Source: Sanderia malayensis
Taxonomy: Eukaryota > Cnidaria > Scyphozoa > Semaeostomeae > Pelagiidae
NCBI GenBank assembly: GCA_013076295.1
Contig: RQOL01000466.1
Location: forward strand, 3,196,812 to 3,260,811
Reading direction: 5' to 3'
DNA length: 64,000 nt
Under the pieces are notes generated by a model that did no database searches, was not told where the DNA came from, and saw only the letters and a program-made list of their open reading frames with translations. The translations under genes were made by a program, and so were the position numbers. Of this stretch, positions 34,440 through 47,480 are shown piece after piece. Positions within the stretch are counted from its first letter, which is position 1. Each line of letters starts with the position of its first letter.

Positions 34440-37400
34440 TTAAGGTACAGATAATAACTCAAGACTTTCTATTAAATCTGCAATAAATTTGCTACTCACG
34501 GAGTTCTCTTCAGTCAATGCAAGAATTCTGTTTAGAAGGTAAATATTCTTAGAAACAGTTCCATTTGTGGTTTTGGCCTTCTCACCAATCTAAATACAAT
34601 AATATACAGGTAAATTAAACCAACCCATATTGTGTTGTGATAAAAATCGTCTTCATAAATTTAGACTGTTCTGGTGATGATGGAAAATAATGTAACATAC
34701 CAGACTTTGCAGCCAACTCGTTATGTGGGTTGGAAAAGAAGTTAAAACAGTTGATAATGTTGCCGAGTCAGCAGACTCTATCAATAAACCAGCAAGTCTG
34801 GAACCAACACATGTAAGCAATGGCTTCACTAATGCATCCTTGTTATGAACTGACAATGTGGCCTGCGAAATGGTAAACAAAAAAATGAAGATGTACATGA
34901 AGATATGGGGATAAGGAAGAGGTCATAAACATATACAAGATGACACGAGGATGTAGAAAAAATAAGGGAATGTACAAAAAGATTGCAAAAAAGAAGTGAG
35001 GAAATGGAAGAAATAGGGATGTACAAGAAGATATGAGGATGTGGAAAAAAATAAGTATGTAAAAAAGATAAATAGTAATAACAATATTAATACCTCATAA
35101 CCAACGGAGTCAAACCCATAAAGAAATAGTTGACAAGTAAAATGTTGCCAAAGGATATCTTCTTCTAAATCAAAATATTTGCTCAGTTGAAACACATGAT
35201 TTGCCACAGTCATTAAAGAATCTTCAGTATCTTCATCTTGATCAGAAGTTGAATATTTGGCAACGAGTAAAGATAATGCTGATGAACAAAACTAAAATAA
35301 AAATAAATGTTTTGGTCAGAGAAAAATTTCAAGATTTCAAGAAAACAAAAGTAAATAAGGACATAAAATAAAGTTATCGCAATAACTGGATGAGACTCCA
35401 AAAACATGTCTGTATTCAATAGGTGATAAGATATACCTGTCTCCTTGCAACTGTCATTGAATCATTAACTTCATGTACTGCAACACCAATTGGAAATGAC
35501 TGCATCATTGTTAAGGCGTTCTGTTTAAGTCAAACCAAATGATGACATCAATAAACTTTTATCCAACAATTCAAGTTGCAACAATCTTGAATTTGCTATA
35601 TGCAATATTGTTGAATTAAAATTAACTGCAACTTTGTTCTATGAACAAATTTCTTCTACCTTGCTATCAAAATATTCCGAGGGCCTTTTACTTTTCATGC
35701 CAGTGAGGATAATTAGTCGTAGAGTGACAATAATACTCCACATTGCTTTGATGCAATCAATATGACAGATCGGTGTATCCATTGCATTATCAACTATTGA
35801 TGATCCTGATCTGTGCAATGCATAAAAGGCAATAAACAAAATATCATAAAAAATAAGAAAATAACAAGGGTACAAAAAGATACGAAAAGGTAAAAATGAT
35901 ACGCAGAGGTGTAAGAAAATACGAGAAAATACAAGAACACGTCTTGAGATAGAAGAAGATATGAGTGGATGCAAGGAGATAAGATGGTATAAACGCAATT
36001 ATAAAGCAGCTAAAAGATAAAAGAAGATATGGTAGAAGATACCATAAAACATACAAATATGAAGAGATGAAGTTTCGTAAGAGGCGAGGCTGCAATACAA
36101 ACCTTTGCTTGGTCTGCCAAAGAAATTCATTCTTGATTGTAATAGCTTCGGCATTTGTAAAGTCTAACTATAATTGCAAGAATATCAAATTAATAATTGC
36201 TCCACATATAAGAAATTGTCATGGCAATCAGCATGGATAACAAGAATGAACTATTATTACTTGACACACTTCAAAAAGGAGTTCAAGCAGATTCTGAGCA
36301 CTGAGCAAATATTTCACCACAGCACCATTGCTCATTCCTGTATGCTAAAACATCAAAGCAAAGATAAAGACACAGTTAGAAAAAAGTACTTTTATACATG
36401 ATAAGAGAAATTTTCACCAAAGTTTTGCATTGTATTTATTACCTTCCTGCATAAACGATCTTTTGGGCATTTTCCCACCTTCTCGACGAGATTATAAATA
36501 TTCTTAATAGTGTCTTTATACACGGCTTTCCAAAACATCGAAGATAGTCCTATATGAAATGAAATAAAAAAATGAAGGTAAGATTACAGCATTAAAATTC
36601 AGCTTAATATATCTGTCCTAAGAAACATACCCTGCTTTAAAATTGCGTTTGAAATCGATGACAAATGAACAACGGCACTGAAAAGATTGGAAATATCCTG
36701 AAACAGAAAGAAAAATTGGCGATATAGTAGTCTTGTAACAAAATGGAGACATGTATAATTAGTTTTCAATCTAAAACAAATCAGAAGGACCGGGCCAGGT
36801 GTACCTCAATATCATTCTTCCACGAAATAATGCACTCCCAGCAGCAATGAGCAAGCAAAATATTGGTTTCTAAACTGTTTGGAAATCTATACTGTAAAGT
36901 CCTAATAGCTACAAAAAATAAAGACTAGAATATTTATATTTACCATCTTGCAACAGTATTTGCAAGTTTAAACATTTCAGGTTAGTTTGAAGAGGAAAAG
37001 GCTTTACGTAGAACATTTTAGATTTGACACTTGTGGAGTGGTAATAATTACATTAGGTCACCTTCGAGGATTTCACTATGTCCATTATTGTCACTTAGCA
37101 TTGCATCTTCACATATATCTTCTTCATTTTTTGATATTTGGAGATTTTTAATACAGGGTCCAGGTACTCTCCGTCTTATAAGATGAGATGCCACAATCTG
37201 AGTAATTAGGCCTTGTTCTGAAGTTAAGATATCTGAAACAATAAAAATATCAAGATCAAATAACCGAAATAATAATTTCAAGAACGTGAAAAATAAATTC
37301 CAACCAACCTCGAAAGATAATAAAAGTAATAAAGAAAAAGAAATACTATGCTGAATCCTTCATCTCACACAACACAAAAAATAATGACCCAAACCTTGAA

Positions 37401-40400
37401 TTGATAACTTGGCACAAGATTTTTCAGCAGCGGTTGTTCCAGTAAGATTGAACTGATCAGATAGCAAAAAATCTTCAAGAGCAACCAAATCAACTAGTCT
37501 GTTAACACATCTTCTCCATTCTTCATTATTTATCTCAAAACCCTGCCAGATGTCTTCATCATTAGTAGATGACTGCAAAAAGAATAAAAAATGCATACAG
37601 AAGAGCGTGCAACTATAATTAACTATGAAATATTTACATATATGCAAACATAACTTATTAAATATAGTGAAATATAACAAGCAATAACTATGATAGATAG
37701 CTATAATGCAGATCGATGATCGAAATATAAAAATGAAAATAAAACTCACCGAGGATATATCTGTATGAGATGCAGGAATACATTGACAAATAAAAGCCAT
37801 CAGTATACTCTGTGGTAGATGGTATGAATGTTCAATAACATCTCGTATAGGGTTCCACCATTTCAGAAGACTAATTCTCTCGCCAACACTTGATTTCACT
37901 GGAAAAACAAGATAGCATCAGAAGTATGGTTTTCCAGTGCTGTCTAGATCATTAGTCGATAAACACATAGTCAAAGTGAAGTGTATAACACTATGTATCA
38001 GTTCAGGCCTGTTACCATATATATAATAGAGAATTGTTACCTTTGTAAGAGCAAATAGTAGAGACCAGACCATGGAGATAAAACATAGTAGAAACATCAA
38101 AAGAAACACCAGAATCTTCAAGAATAAATGTTGCCAGAAGGACCTATGATCAAGCATTGTTAACCGGTATAAAAAACATATAATAGTTAAACATTAAAAC
38201 AATAACAGATATATTGAATATACATCTTACCATCAATGTTTCAGGACAAAGATGGGATGAATTGAAAAGAAACGCAAGTTCCTTGATACATTTCTTCGTG
38301 GTAAAGATTCTCTACATAAAAAATTGCACATGAAAAATCTTTTCAAAGATTCATAGCGAATTAATAAGCTCAAAATCAAGCAATGAAATCAGTTACCTTG
38401 AAAATGAACGAGGCTACAATAAAAAAAATAAAAGTTCAGAGATTCACTTCTAAATGAAAAATATTTAATCAAGTAAACACATATTCCTGAAAACGAATCT
38501 TACCTATTCTTTTTAATAAGGTAGGTTGATCACTTATATCGATTGATGAAATTTCAGAGATTCTCTTGAGGTCAAATTCACTTCCAGGTTCAGTACTTGG
38601 ACTTTGAAAAGGTTTAAGAAAAAGCGATACAGGTAAATCGTTGGCACCTCCAGTCTGATCTTTCGCAATGGTATCTTTAAATTTGTCTAAAGTACTTTGT
38701 ATAACAATGGTCTCTTCTTCATTTAACATCAGCAAACTGTTGATATTCTGGATGCATGAAAAAAAAGCATCATTATGACACAAAGAAATACATCAACATA
38801 AAAAAATTAAACGTAGCTGATTTTGATTCTGCAAAGTGTGTATAAGAAAAAAATCCTACATGTTCTTGATAATTTTCTTCTAAATCCATAGCACCAGATG
38901 ATGATCCACTACCAAACGAATAAAGATCAATTATAGATCGATAAAGACGAATTAATTCCAACTGTTTCATGCAAAAATTGATTAGAGTTTCTGTTTCCGA
39001 TTTGTACTCCACATCCCCACCAGCTCCCATCTCTTCAACTGGAACAAAAACAAATTGAGGTCTAATGAATCGCAAACAAAAAGTAATCATTTAAAATTCG
39101 AGTTAATTTAGAAGCAGGATTAACCTCGATCTGAAAATATATTCGAAATAGCAAGGAGACAATTCTCCATAGCTTCAGCAGAGAGTTTGGCGTGAGAAAT
39201 AACTTGTAAAATTGCCTGAAAATTAAACAAAACATAAACCATACAAAATTGATAACATTAGTTAATGCAGCAAGGGTAGATTTAGATATGAAATAACGTT
39301 TCATCTGAAATAGAAAATAGCGTAATAAAATAAGGGTTAAAAATTTACTTAATACTTACCCTAAACTGATAATCTGGAACGTCAATTTCTTGAAACACCA
39401 ATGTGACAGATTTTATCCTTTGCACTGCTGTTAGAAAATGAATATTTTAACAACTTTAATGACATAATTATTTAAGCTTTAATTAAAGAAATTTGTGAAT
39501 TGTACCATCAAATGCAAAGTTTGTGCTTTTATCGAGTATTGATGCCATCTTCTTCAACAAATAACCATCGCGCATTTTCACGCTGTGCGATAAACTATGA
39601 ATGAAAAATAGTTAAACATAATTACTCATGTAAATTAAGCAAGTAACGATAAAATATTCTTAAACACAATGTAGCTACTTTAAGAAAAAAATATCTAATA
39701 CAATATGCCTCAAAGCACAATGAAAAGGAACATTGATTGATGTGACATTTCCATTGTTTTCAAGAAGAAAGCAGTATTGCAAATCCTTCAGCATGTCTTT
39801 TCTGTACTTTCCACTATTCCCAAGGACACCAAATCGATTGTATATAAGTCTGACAAAAATAGAGAGATTACTGTAGTGAGGGTAGCTGAAAATCAAACAC
39901 AATATCTTCCTAATGTTAAAACTTCAGATATAAAATAGAAGTGAATTTGTAAATAATATTACCTGCAGTCCTTTCCAACTGTAAAGGCACTTACTCTTGA
40001 ACCTTGCTCAGCTAACCAAATCTATAATAAGAGCAAAATAAAGATTTAACTTGACCCATCAGTAACATATTATATTCTTGCGTGTCAGAAAGTAGTCTAT
40101 GTACTATGCTGGTAAAAAGCTAAAAAGTATTGATATGCTTGAACACACCTCCAAGATTCCTCTTCGTGGAGCATATATTACTAGAAACAGTGCTTGCCTA
40201 GTAAAAGTAGCTTCACCGCCCTGTTGTCCTTCTGTTTGTGGCTCTTCCTCCGACAATAACCAACCACACTGAGCATCACGGTATCCTTAACACACATAGT
40301 TAAAATAATAAAAATTTCAGCTGAAATGTGGCCATATACAACAGAGGATTTGCTTCTAAGCAATTTATCCAGGCTTTTGATGAAATATGAAAAAATAGCA

Positions 40401-43045
40401 AATTAAAAAAACCTTTGAACATTCGCACAACCAGTCCAGTTTGACTTGAAATAAGCAAAATTCTACCAAAATCATCAGTACATGCAGCCAAAGAATCATT
40501 TGGAGAAAGAACAATCGATTCAGCTCTTCGCCTTTTATCAGGTAAACCATATCTAAGAAAAGTACACTTCATCAATGGAAACATATATTCAAAGAATTAC
40601 AAGGAAATCTCGCTCTTAAGAAGGAAAACGTTGACTGTATATCATAAAATTTAATGTAGACAGTTGCATACATACAATTGTGCATACAATCGTGTTGAAT
40701 ACCTGAGTCTGGCATTTGTTCCTGGCTCAACATTTCTATTCAATACATCTTTCCTTTGTGGAGAAGACTTGCTACCAAAGCCTAGCCAATCTCTATTAAG
40801 AGGAAAACAAATAAACTTGAAAAAAATCATTAATCATTATGTCATCTTGGGAAAGAGGCTAATCAAATAGCAAAAAAACTTGAGTTAATTATAGCAGACA
40901 ATACCCAGTGGCACTTGAGATCCTTGAAAAAACAGCTGTGGTAAGCTTACTGGCAACTGTTAATGCAATTTCAGAAATAAATGGCGTGGAACTCTCCTAA
41001 AAGAAAAATAAAAGCATACCTCATAGTAGTACACTAATGAATTACTAATGAATTAATGAATTAATTAATGAACTACTAAATATTGAGGAATATCCCCATC
41101 ACAGATGATTAACATAGTACTGTTACCATGCAATTTTCCTATGATTCGACAGTTAATTATCCTCACCTCAATTAGCTCATACCATCCAATGAATGGATTT
41201 TTCCCACTGGAAATAATCTTACGTGATCCTGAAGTAGATAATCTGCTCTTTAATTTGCTATCAGCTTTTGATGAGCTCTCCACAAGACTATCAAATGTGC
41301 AGGGGCCTGCCATACCTACAACACAAACACTAAACTAGTGACACATGTGCAAATATACATCAGATATATGTCTACTAATGAACTCTGGGAATGACCAGAA
41401 GAATGTCTATACATAATGGAGAGGCAGAGCATGAAGAATCAAGGTATATCCAAATAATAAAAAATAATCATACCACAGTCTACAATATCAAATATTTCTT
41501 CTTGCCCATCAAGTTTCCATTTTCTGTATGCAAGTGATGTTGGGAGAATATTTTCTTGAAAATTGCTTGCATGAGCTGAAGTAAAAACAGGTTGGTGGTG
41601 ACACAATAGAAACTATAAAGCTTTCAAATATTTGAGCACTGAAATGCTTAAGTGAATACCCTTAGCTAATTGACTACGACAAGCTCTAAGTGATTGATAG
41701 AGACTAAACCCATCAATAACAACAATTGCTTTCAAATACAAGATGGCCAATTCTTCAATCTAAAAACCAAATGCATTGTAATGAAAATGAGGTACAAAAT
41801 CTGATAATTCATGGAATATATTTTTGAGGAAGTAAATAAATGTTTACCTGATCAGAAGAATCAGAAACGAGTTTAGTTCTTAAATTCAAACTGACAACAG
41901 GACTATCATGAAGAAATTGTGATAAAAGAAGTTCACCATTCTGAAAAATAAACAGCTCAATAGAAGGAGTGAAATTTGATCAACAAAAAATGATACTGTA
42001 ATCTACTTGTACAACTCAGGCTAGCATGATATTGTGTACACAAATTATTGATATACACACGCATTTATACCTGCATATAAATTCGAATAAATCCTGAATT
42101 GAAGCCAGCAATAATGCATGACCAATCTGGTGCACCATGGGATGATCTGAAGAAAAGTATGGAAGAAAACAATGAAATATATCATTCAATATTATTGCTG
42201 GACTATTGCAAAATTGATTGAAATTTAAAATACCTCTGTTGAGATGCCAATGGGATGCATAGCAATGATGTCACACATGCTCTGTAAATAAATCAATAAC
42301 TATGTTTTATTGCAACATCATCTTTGAAGTTTAAGAAAGAATACACCTCCACCATTGTAGTAATAAGTGGATGAAAAAACAAATGTTGATATTTTAACAC
42401 TTACTGTTCATCAGAAGACAGAGCACTCTTCCAACATGTATCTATCCATTGTGAAGTATCATTGTCTGTTTGTCGAATAGGTTTTCCTATAAATATAATC
42501 ATGAAACACTTATTTGGAGTTAAAAAAACTTTAGCTGAAAAGGAAGAGAAAAGAGTGAGTGGGTGGAGTGCACAGTGGTGCTTACTTGTAAGAAATAAAG
42601 CCTTGTTGTCTTTGGCAATTACAAGTAGATCTTCAGCTGGAGATATTGCAATTATGAAGGTTGAAAGCCATGAAGAAGTGTTCTTATCCTTCAAAAACAA
42701 TAGGTGTGGTGTATCTTCTATTATTAGTTTGGCTGATCTATAACAACTCTAAGAGCGGCGAATTAAAACCACAGATACATATTTTTAAAAATCTCACATC
42801 GCTATTATTGTCATTTTCCACCTCCCTTCCTGGAAAAAATTAACATAAAATAATATCAATAAACAACAAGATTTAATGTAAAGCTGGAGTGAGGTGAGCC
42901 TAAATGGACAAAGGCAAATGATTAGTGTCGTCATTGTGAGCTTAATAAATACTGTTTTACCATCAGCATCTCTTTTCCGATTTAAGAATGCTCTTATTTT
43001 CTTGATTTCGCAGATTTTACTTCTCGGTATCAACCGACAAGACAT
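34440..43045 (-). CDS. RAB3GAP2: Rab3 GTPase-activating protein non-catalytic subunit, 38 exons, 1396 aa
   Basis: Minus-strand exons: 43045-42961, 42829-42798, 42748-42586, 42486-42405, 42281-42234, 42146-42071, 41940-41848, 41759-41660, 41575-41474, 41315-41167, 40996-40905, 40792-40703, 40552-40413, 40285-40149, 40021-39963, 39849-39709, 39594-39506, 39427-39360, 39304-39245, 39215-39125, 39038-38860, 38747-38504, 38413-38397, 38311-38231, 38143-38041, 37898-37750, 37572-37395, 37232-37062, 36908-36805, 36697-36631, 36549-36443, 36344-36261, 36167-36103, 35810-35660, 35520-35437, 35291-35094, 34862-34701, 34589-34440. The sum is 4191 bases, all in phase; human RAB3GAP2 is 1393 aa. Landmarks: [101 protein letters not shown]. 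With RAB3GAP1 it regulates Rab3 and acts as a Rab18 exchange factor at the ER. The exon 16 donor appears to be GC. The start could be 43075. Confidence 0.93.
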
Positions 43046-43075
43046 CTTTTCTTCTTTGTTCACGGTCTTGGGCAC

Positions 43076-43880
43076 AAAATTTTCGCCATTTTTGTACGTG
43101 TGCGTGTACGTGTACCTGTACGTGGTACGTGTAAAATACGTGTACCTATGACTCGTTTACTAACAGTAAGAAAAGTGGGCAAATTTGGAAGCTTCATTCC
43201 GAAAAATTCTGGTCTGTAAAATACCTCAACAAAGAAGTTTGTCGTCGACCGGGCAGAGCGGCGCGTTTTTTTCTGTCGGTAAATAAGTCCCTTGTTCCGG
43301 AGTTGTCCAACGAACGTATCACAGGGACGCAATGCAGTGAGTCTATTCCCTTCTTTTCCCGGTTGGTGCTAGATATCAAAGGCCAGAGGGTGGTGGGTTT
43401 TCGGAGAATTCCGACTGGCTGATTGGCCGACAAGCCTAACCAACCGACGAGAAATCGGAAAATAAGTTTTGCTGGATCCGAAAACCGTAAAACTATGACT
43501 GATTTAACAACACAACACAATTTTACGAACCTTTTCATGAAATACATTTCATAAATTCATTTCATAATAAATTTATGAAATGAATTTGAAGATTATGAAA
43601 TTCGAGAAATACAGTTTATGGCAAATAATAATAATAATAATAATATAATGCCATAACGTGATACTTTCACAAGTTTGGCAGCAAAAAGAACAATAAAGAA
43701 CTATGAAAAGTGAACACAACAACGGTATGTAGATTAAACTGAGTTTTAAGATAAAAATACGAATGGGACCTAGGTGTGTGGGATTTCAATTGAGTTCAAT
43801 AAGTTATATTTTATATGTAAAGAGCCGTTTCTTTATATTTTGTGGGAATATACGCTTTGTTTTAAATTGCGTTTTGTCAG
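43076..43880. other. RAB3GAP2 upstream region
   Basis: No gene is recognised. It holds a tandem patch of TACGTGTACC/GTACGTG words at about 43095-43147 and an (AAT)n microsatellite at about 43627-43644. The RAB3GAP2 promoter should lie in the proximal part. Confidence 0.45.
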
Positions 43881-46000
43881 TTGGGGTATTATTCAAGATT
43901 TTTTAAACCCAATATTTACGATGGCATGTGGTTCTTGGTTTATTTGATTAAAAACCAGCTCAAAAAAACTAAATTTAAGGTATTGTTGGACACGGAAATG
44001 AATATAAATAGGCTGTCAAATTTTGGAAAGCCACACAAATGTTTGAAACAGTGGATCGCAGCGGGAGCGAAGAAAGTTGTGAAAAGTGAAGAAATCAAAG
44101 GAACCTTGAGGTGACTCGCGACAGATGGCTTTTATTTCACTGTATTATCCAGAAAGTGAAGAAAGTAATATTAAATTAAAGGGCTTATGCAGCCTGAAAT
44201 GAGATATCGATTTTTTTACGGAGATGGAGAGAAAAAGATCTGAGTATCACTATGAACCTATTTTGAGTGTTTTCTGACGAGACTAAGTATATTTTTTCCA
44301 AGCTTAAACACAGCCAGGTCTGCGCTATATTTTCCTCACATTATGAGTCAATTCTCGTTGCTTTCAATTAAAACAGAAATGTTAACAAATTTTGAAAAAA
44401 ATAAAACTTTCAAGATTTTGATTCAGTGTGACGTCAGAATGAACCGAGCTATTGTTCTTCAACTATTGTTCTCTGAGGAAGAGCTGACCGGCCTGTGTTG
44501 AAACAGTGTCTGGCTAAAATCTTCTCAAAATGTCGGATTGCGAAAATAGTACTTCAAAACAAGTTCCTCTGACAATGAAAAAAGAAGTCTTTTTGAGGAT
44601 AGCGAAGAAGACGAAGGAAGAATATTCAGTAGTCAGTTCGTATAGTTGAAACTCGCACGAAGGAGAACCTCTTGCAAGAAGACCCAGAGCTGGGTACGGC
44701 AGTGATGATAAAGAATCGGGTTGTGAAGGCCTACCTAGATATCTCTGAAAGAGCTGGATGCCCGTTTTGAAAATAAAACTTATGTTGATAATTGGTTAGT
44801 TCATTTGTTATTTAATAAATTATTGGCAACTGTTAAACATTAATTCTATGGAATCATATGAGTTTTGTTCATTGTACTGTTTTGTCTTCAGTTGTTACGG
44901 TCCAATCCAGGTCTTCAGAAGAGTTTCAGTTTCGTCTTGCGAGACTTATGGAGAGAGACGAATTTAGTGTTGACGCAGCAAATTCAAAAACATTTGTTTT
45001 GAGACCACTCAAGCAAACATTTTGACTCCAGTTTTCGATCTTGTTTCATCAAGTTAAAAAACTATCATTTTCCAAAACAAAAATGAAATACTATAATTGT
45101 TGTATTAGTTGCATAAGCATACAGCTAGAAAACTTTCTTCTTTTCACCTGATGCTTCCAACGGTCAAAAATGCTCCCCGTCTCCGTGCGTGATGATCGTG
45201 GTGCTCGTGGTCCCCCCCCCCCCTGCCACAGCGTGCCCAGCATCTAGTATGGTACGTCATGTTGTTTGTTATTTCAACAAGTTTACATTTTATCCAATGA
45301 AAAACTTGCAAAGTGATATCATACTTGGTAGCCTCACTTCAAATCAAAAGTGAACGTTTGAATCTGAGGCACATACCTTATATGGGCAAGTAGGAAGTCT
45401 ACACAGACACAGACACAGACACAGAACACAACATTTTTCCCCACTCACCAACATATACTCGCTTGCGCATGCGCTTCGCGAGTCAAAAACAGAGCAAAGC
45501 CCTGCCTGTCCTGTGTGATGTGAACAGAACAGAACAGAACAGAACAGAGTAAATCAAAGGAACCTTGAGGTGACTCGCGACAGATGGCTTTTATTTCACT
45601 GTATTATCCAGAAAGTTAAGAAAATAATCAAGTTAAAGTCAATATCTGAATCTCAATGCCATTAAAGTAAATTTTCAGGATTGGACGCAGCAGATTCAAA
45701 AAACATTTGTTTTGAGACAACTCGAGCAATCATTTTGACTTCGATTTTCGATCTTGTTTCATCAAAGTTAAAAAACTTTTATTTTCCAAAACAAAAATGA
45801 AATACTGTAATTGTTGTATTAGTTGGATAAGCATACAGCAAGAAAACTTTCTTCTTTTCACCTGATGCTTCCGAGTCAAAAATGCTCCCCATTATATTTC
45901 TGAATGTCAATCGGCTTTGTTTTTTTCTCATTTTGTTCTTATTTTTGAGCAAGCAGTCTGATTTTTGTTATCCTAAGGCTGTTCTTATAAATAAAAAAGG
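43881..46000. repeat. Direct duplications of non-coding segments
   Basis: The segment at about 44095-44165 (CAAAGGAACCTTGAGGTGAC, then GCGACAGATGGCTTTTATTT) recurs at about 45553-45622. The segment at about 44970-45180 (ACATTTGTTTTGAGAC, TTTCGATCTTGTTTCATCAA, ACCTGATGCTTCC) recurs at about 45685-45895. The order and spacing suggest one duplicated unit with internal divergence. The interval also has ACACAG (about 45404-45425) and AGAAC (about 45522-45547) microsatellites. Short reading frames here are not convincing genes. Confidence 0.7.
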
Positions 46001-46655
46001 GATCGTTTCATGTACTTTCATATAATGTACTAATACACTGACCATAAAATTACAACAACCATTAAAACAAATTTAGGTATGTTTTTAAAAGAACAATAGG
46101 CCATTGTTCCCCTTTTCCCGCAGCCATGATTTAGCCTTTGCATACTTTCCACACAGTTATTTTATAACTACAAGACTCATTATTGTATTTATTTGAGAAA
46201 GGATTTACAATTGCAGTAAAGTTTGCATGCATATATACACTTTTTTTTATAAAAACCAGATAATTTTTGCCGAGGCTCGATGTTCTTAATTTTTTTCATA
46301 ATTTGAGGCTCAAATGTTCGTAAAAGTGCTCTTATTTTATTTTTGCAGTAACATTAGACCAGAACTCAAACATTATTTATACATGTACTCTGTTACTTTA
46401 CTACGGCATTAACACGTCTCATGAATGACTTTTGTTAAGGAATGGCATGGTTTTGTTTTATTGAAGTGAAATTTGAAATCAAAATTTAAATTTAAATTTA
46501 TTTTATTGAATTTTAAATTTTTATTATTATTATTATACCATTAAATCTACATTATTATTATTATTATTATTATTATCATTATTATTATTTTGTTATTATT
46601 TTGTTTTGTTTTTTTCTCATCCGAGCCTGAGCATGTTCGAAAATTGTTCTTATTT

Positions 46656-46792
46656 ATTTGGGAAATCAAGGGCACGTGTTGTTTACGTGCCCTCGATTTC
46701 CCAAATGGAGGGCACGAAATGGAGGGCAGCACGCAGGGAGCATAAAGTACCCTTCGGGCTCCCTGGCAGCACGTGTTGTTTACGTGCCCTCC
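46656..46792. repeat. Palindromic hairpin cluster
   Basis: A 22-base arm (46656-46677, ATTTGGGAAATCAAGGGCAC and two more bases) is repeated inverted at 46685-46706 with one mismatch and a 7-base loop. A second inverted pair (GGAGGGCACG at 46707 and CGTGCCCTCC ending at 46792) surrounds GGGAGCATAAAGTACCCTTC and GGGCTCCC. It is probably a compact foldback MITE. The CACGTG core appears twice. Confidence 0.65.
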
Positions 46793-47016
46793 AATCACTC
46801 ACCTCTTTTCTGATTGGCCAATTTCGATCCTCTTCTGGGTATAATTTTTCGTTAGGTCTTCATTTTCGTTCTCTTTCTGACGTACTACTCTGATGAGTGT
46901 CAGACGAAAAGCATTAGTATTTACTATGTTTCGCTATGTTTCCGATTTTCAAAGCAATTTTGAAGTTCTGTACCGTTCAAAGACTGTTCATATTATCATT
47001 CTGAGCCTGGGTCCTT

Positions 47017-47092
47017 GGGGCGCTGAATTCGAATATGAAACTTACTTTTTGAAATTTTAATATTTTGGGGGGTAAAAAGTGGGGGGAAACTG
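47017..47092 (-). repeat. Single inverted unit of the 137-bp satellite
   Basis: GGCGCTGAATTCGAATATGA, then AACTTACTTTTTGAAATTTT and GGGGGGTAAAAAGTGGGG, is the reverse complement of the unit repeated at 55000-56260 (TTTACCCC, AAAATTTCAAAAAGTAAG, ATTCAGCGC). It stands alone on the left side of the 183-bp array. Confidence 0.8.
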
Positions 47093-47480
47093 GTCAACAG
47101 GTGTGCAACCACAGTTTTGGCGTGTCATCAAAAGTCACAGAGTATTCGCGATCGCGGTTCGCAGCAGACAATTGTAAAAACAGGTCATTTAGTGGGGATA
47201 TGTGGTAGCTTTGAAAAAAACTGTTCTTGATTCAGTTGACGTTGCTTTGACAGTGAGCGGCTTCTACAATAGCTTAGACTTCTTCTTCGTTCTCCTGAGA
47301 TTCACTGCTCGGCAGATTGAATTCATGTGCAGCATAAAGCCTATTCCAGCAATCTATTCCTGTTGTATTTGAACAACGAGCAAAAGGATCGCCAGGACAA
47401 GAACACTTTTTGCAACAAAATGATGTTTTCTTGTAAGAAATTCTGCATTTCAATCTTTTCTCTTTGCTAGAAGATCAAAG

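Noticed and set aside
43194..43547. 117-residue minus-strand ORF upstream of RAB3GAP2
   Set aside because: No recognisable domain, biased composition, and no splice or start context.
44400..44775. Possible transposase fragment (acidic SEEDEGR-like frame)
   Set aside because: Short, with stops in all frames and no catalytic motif.
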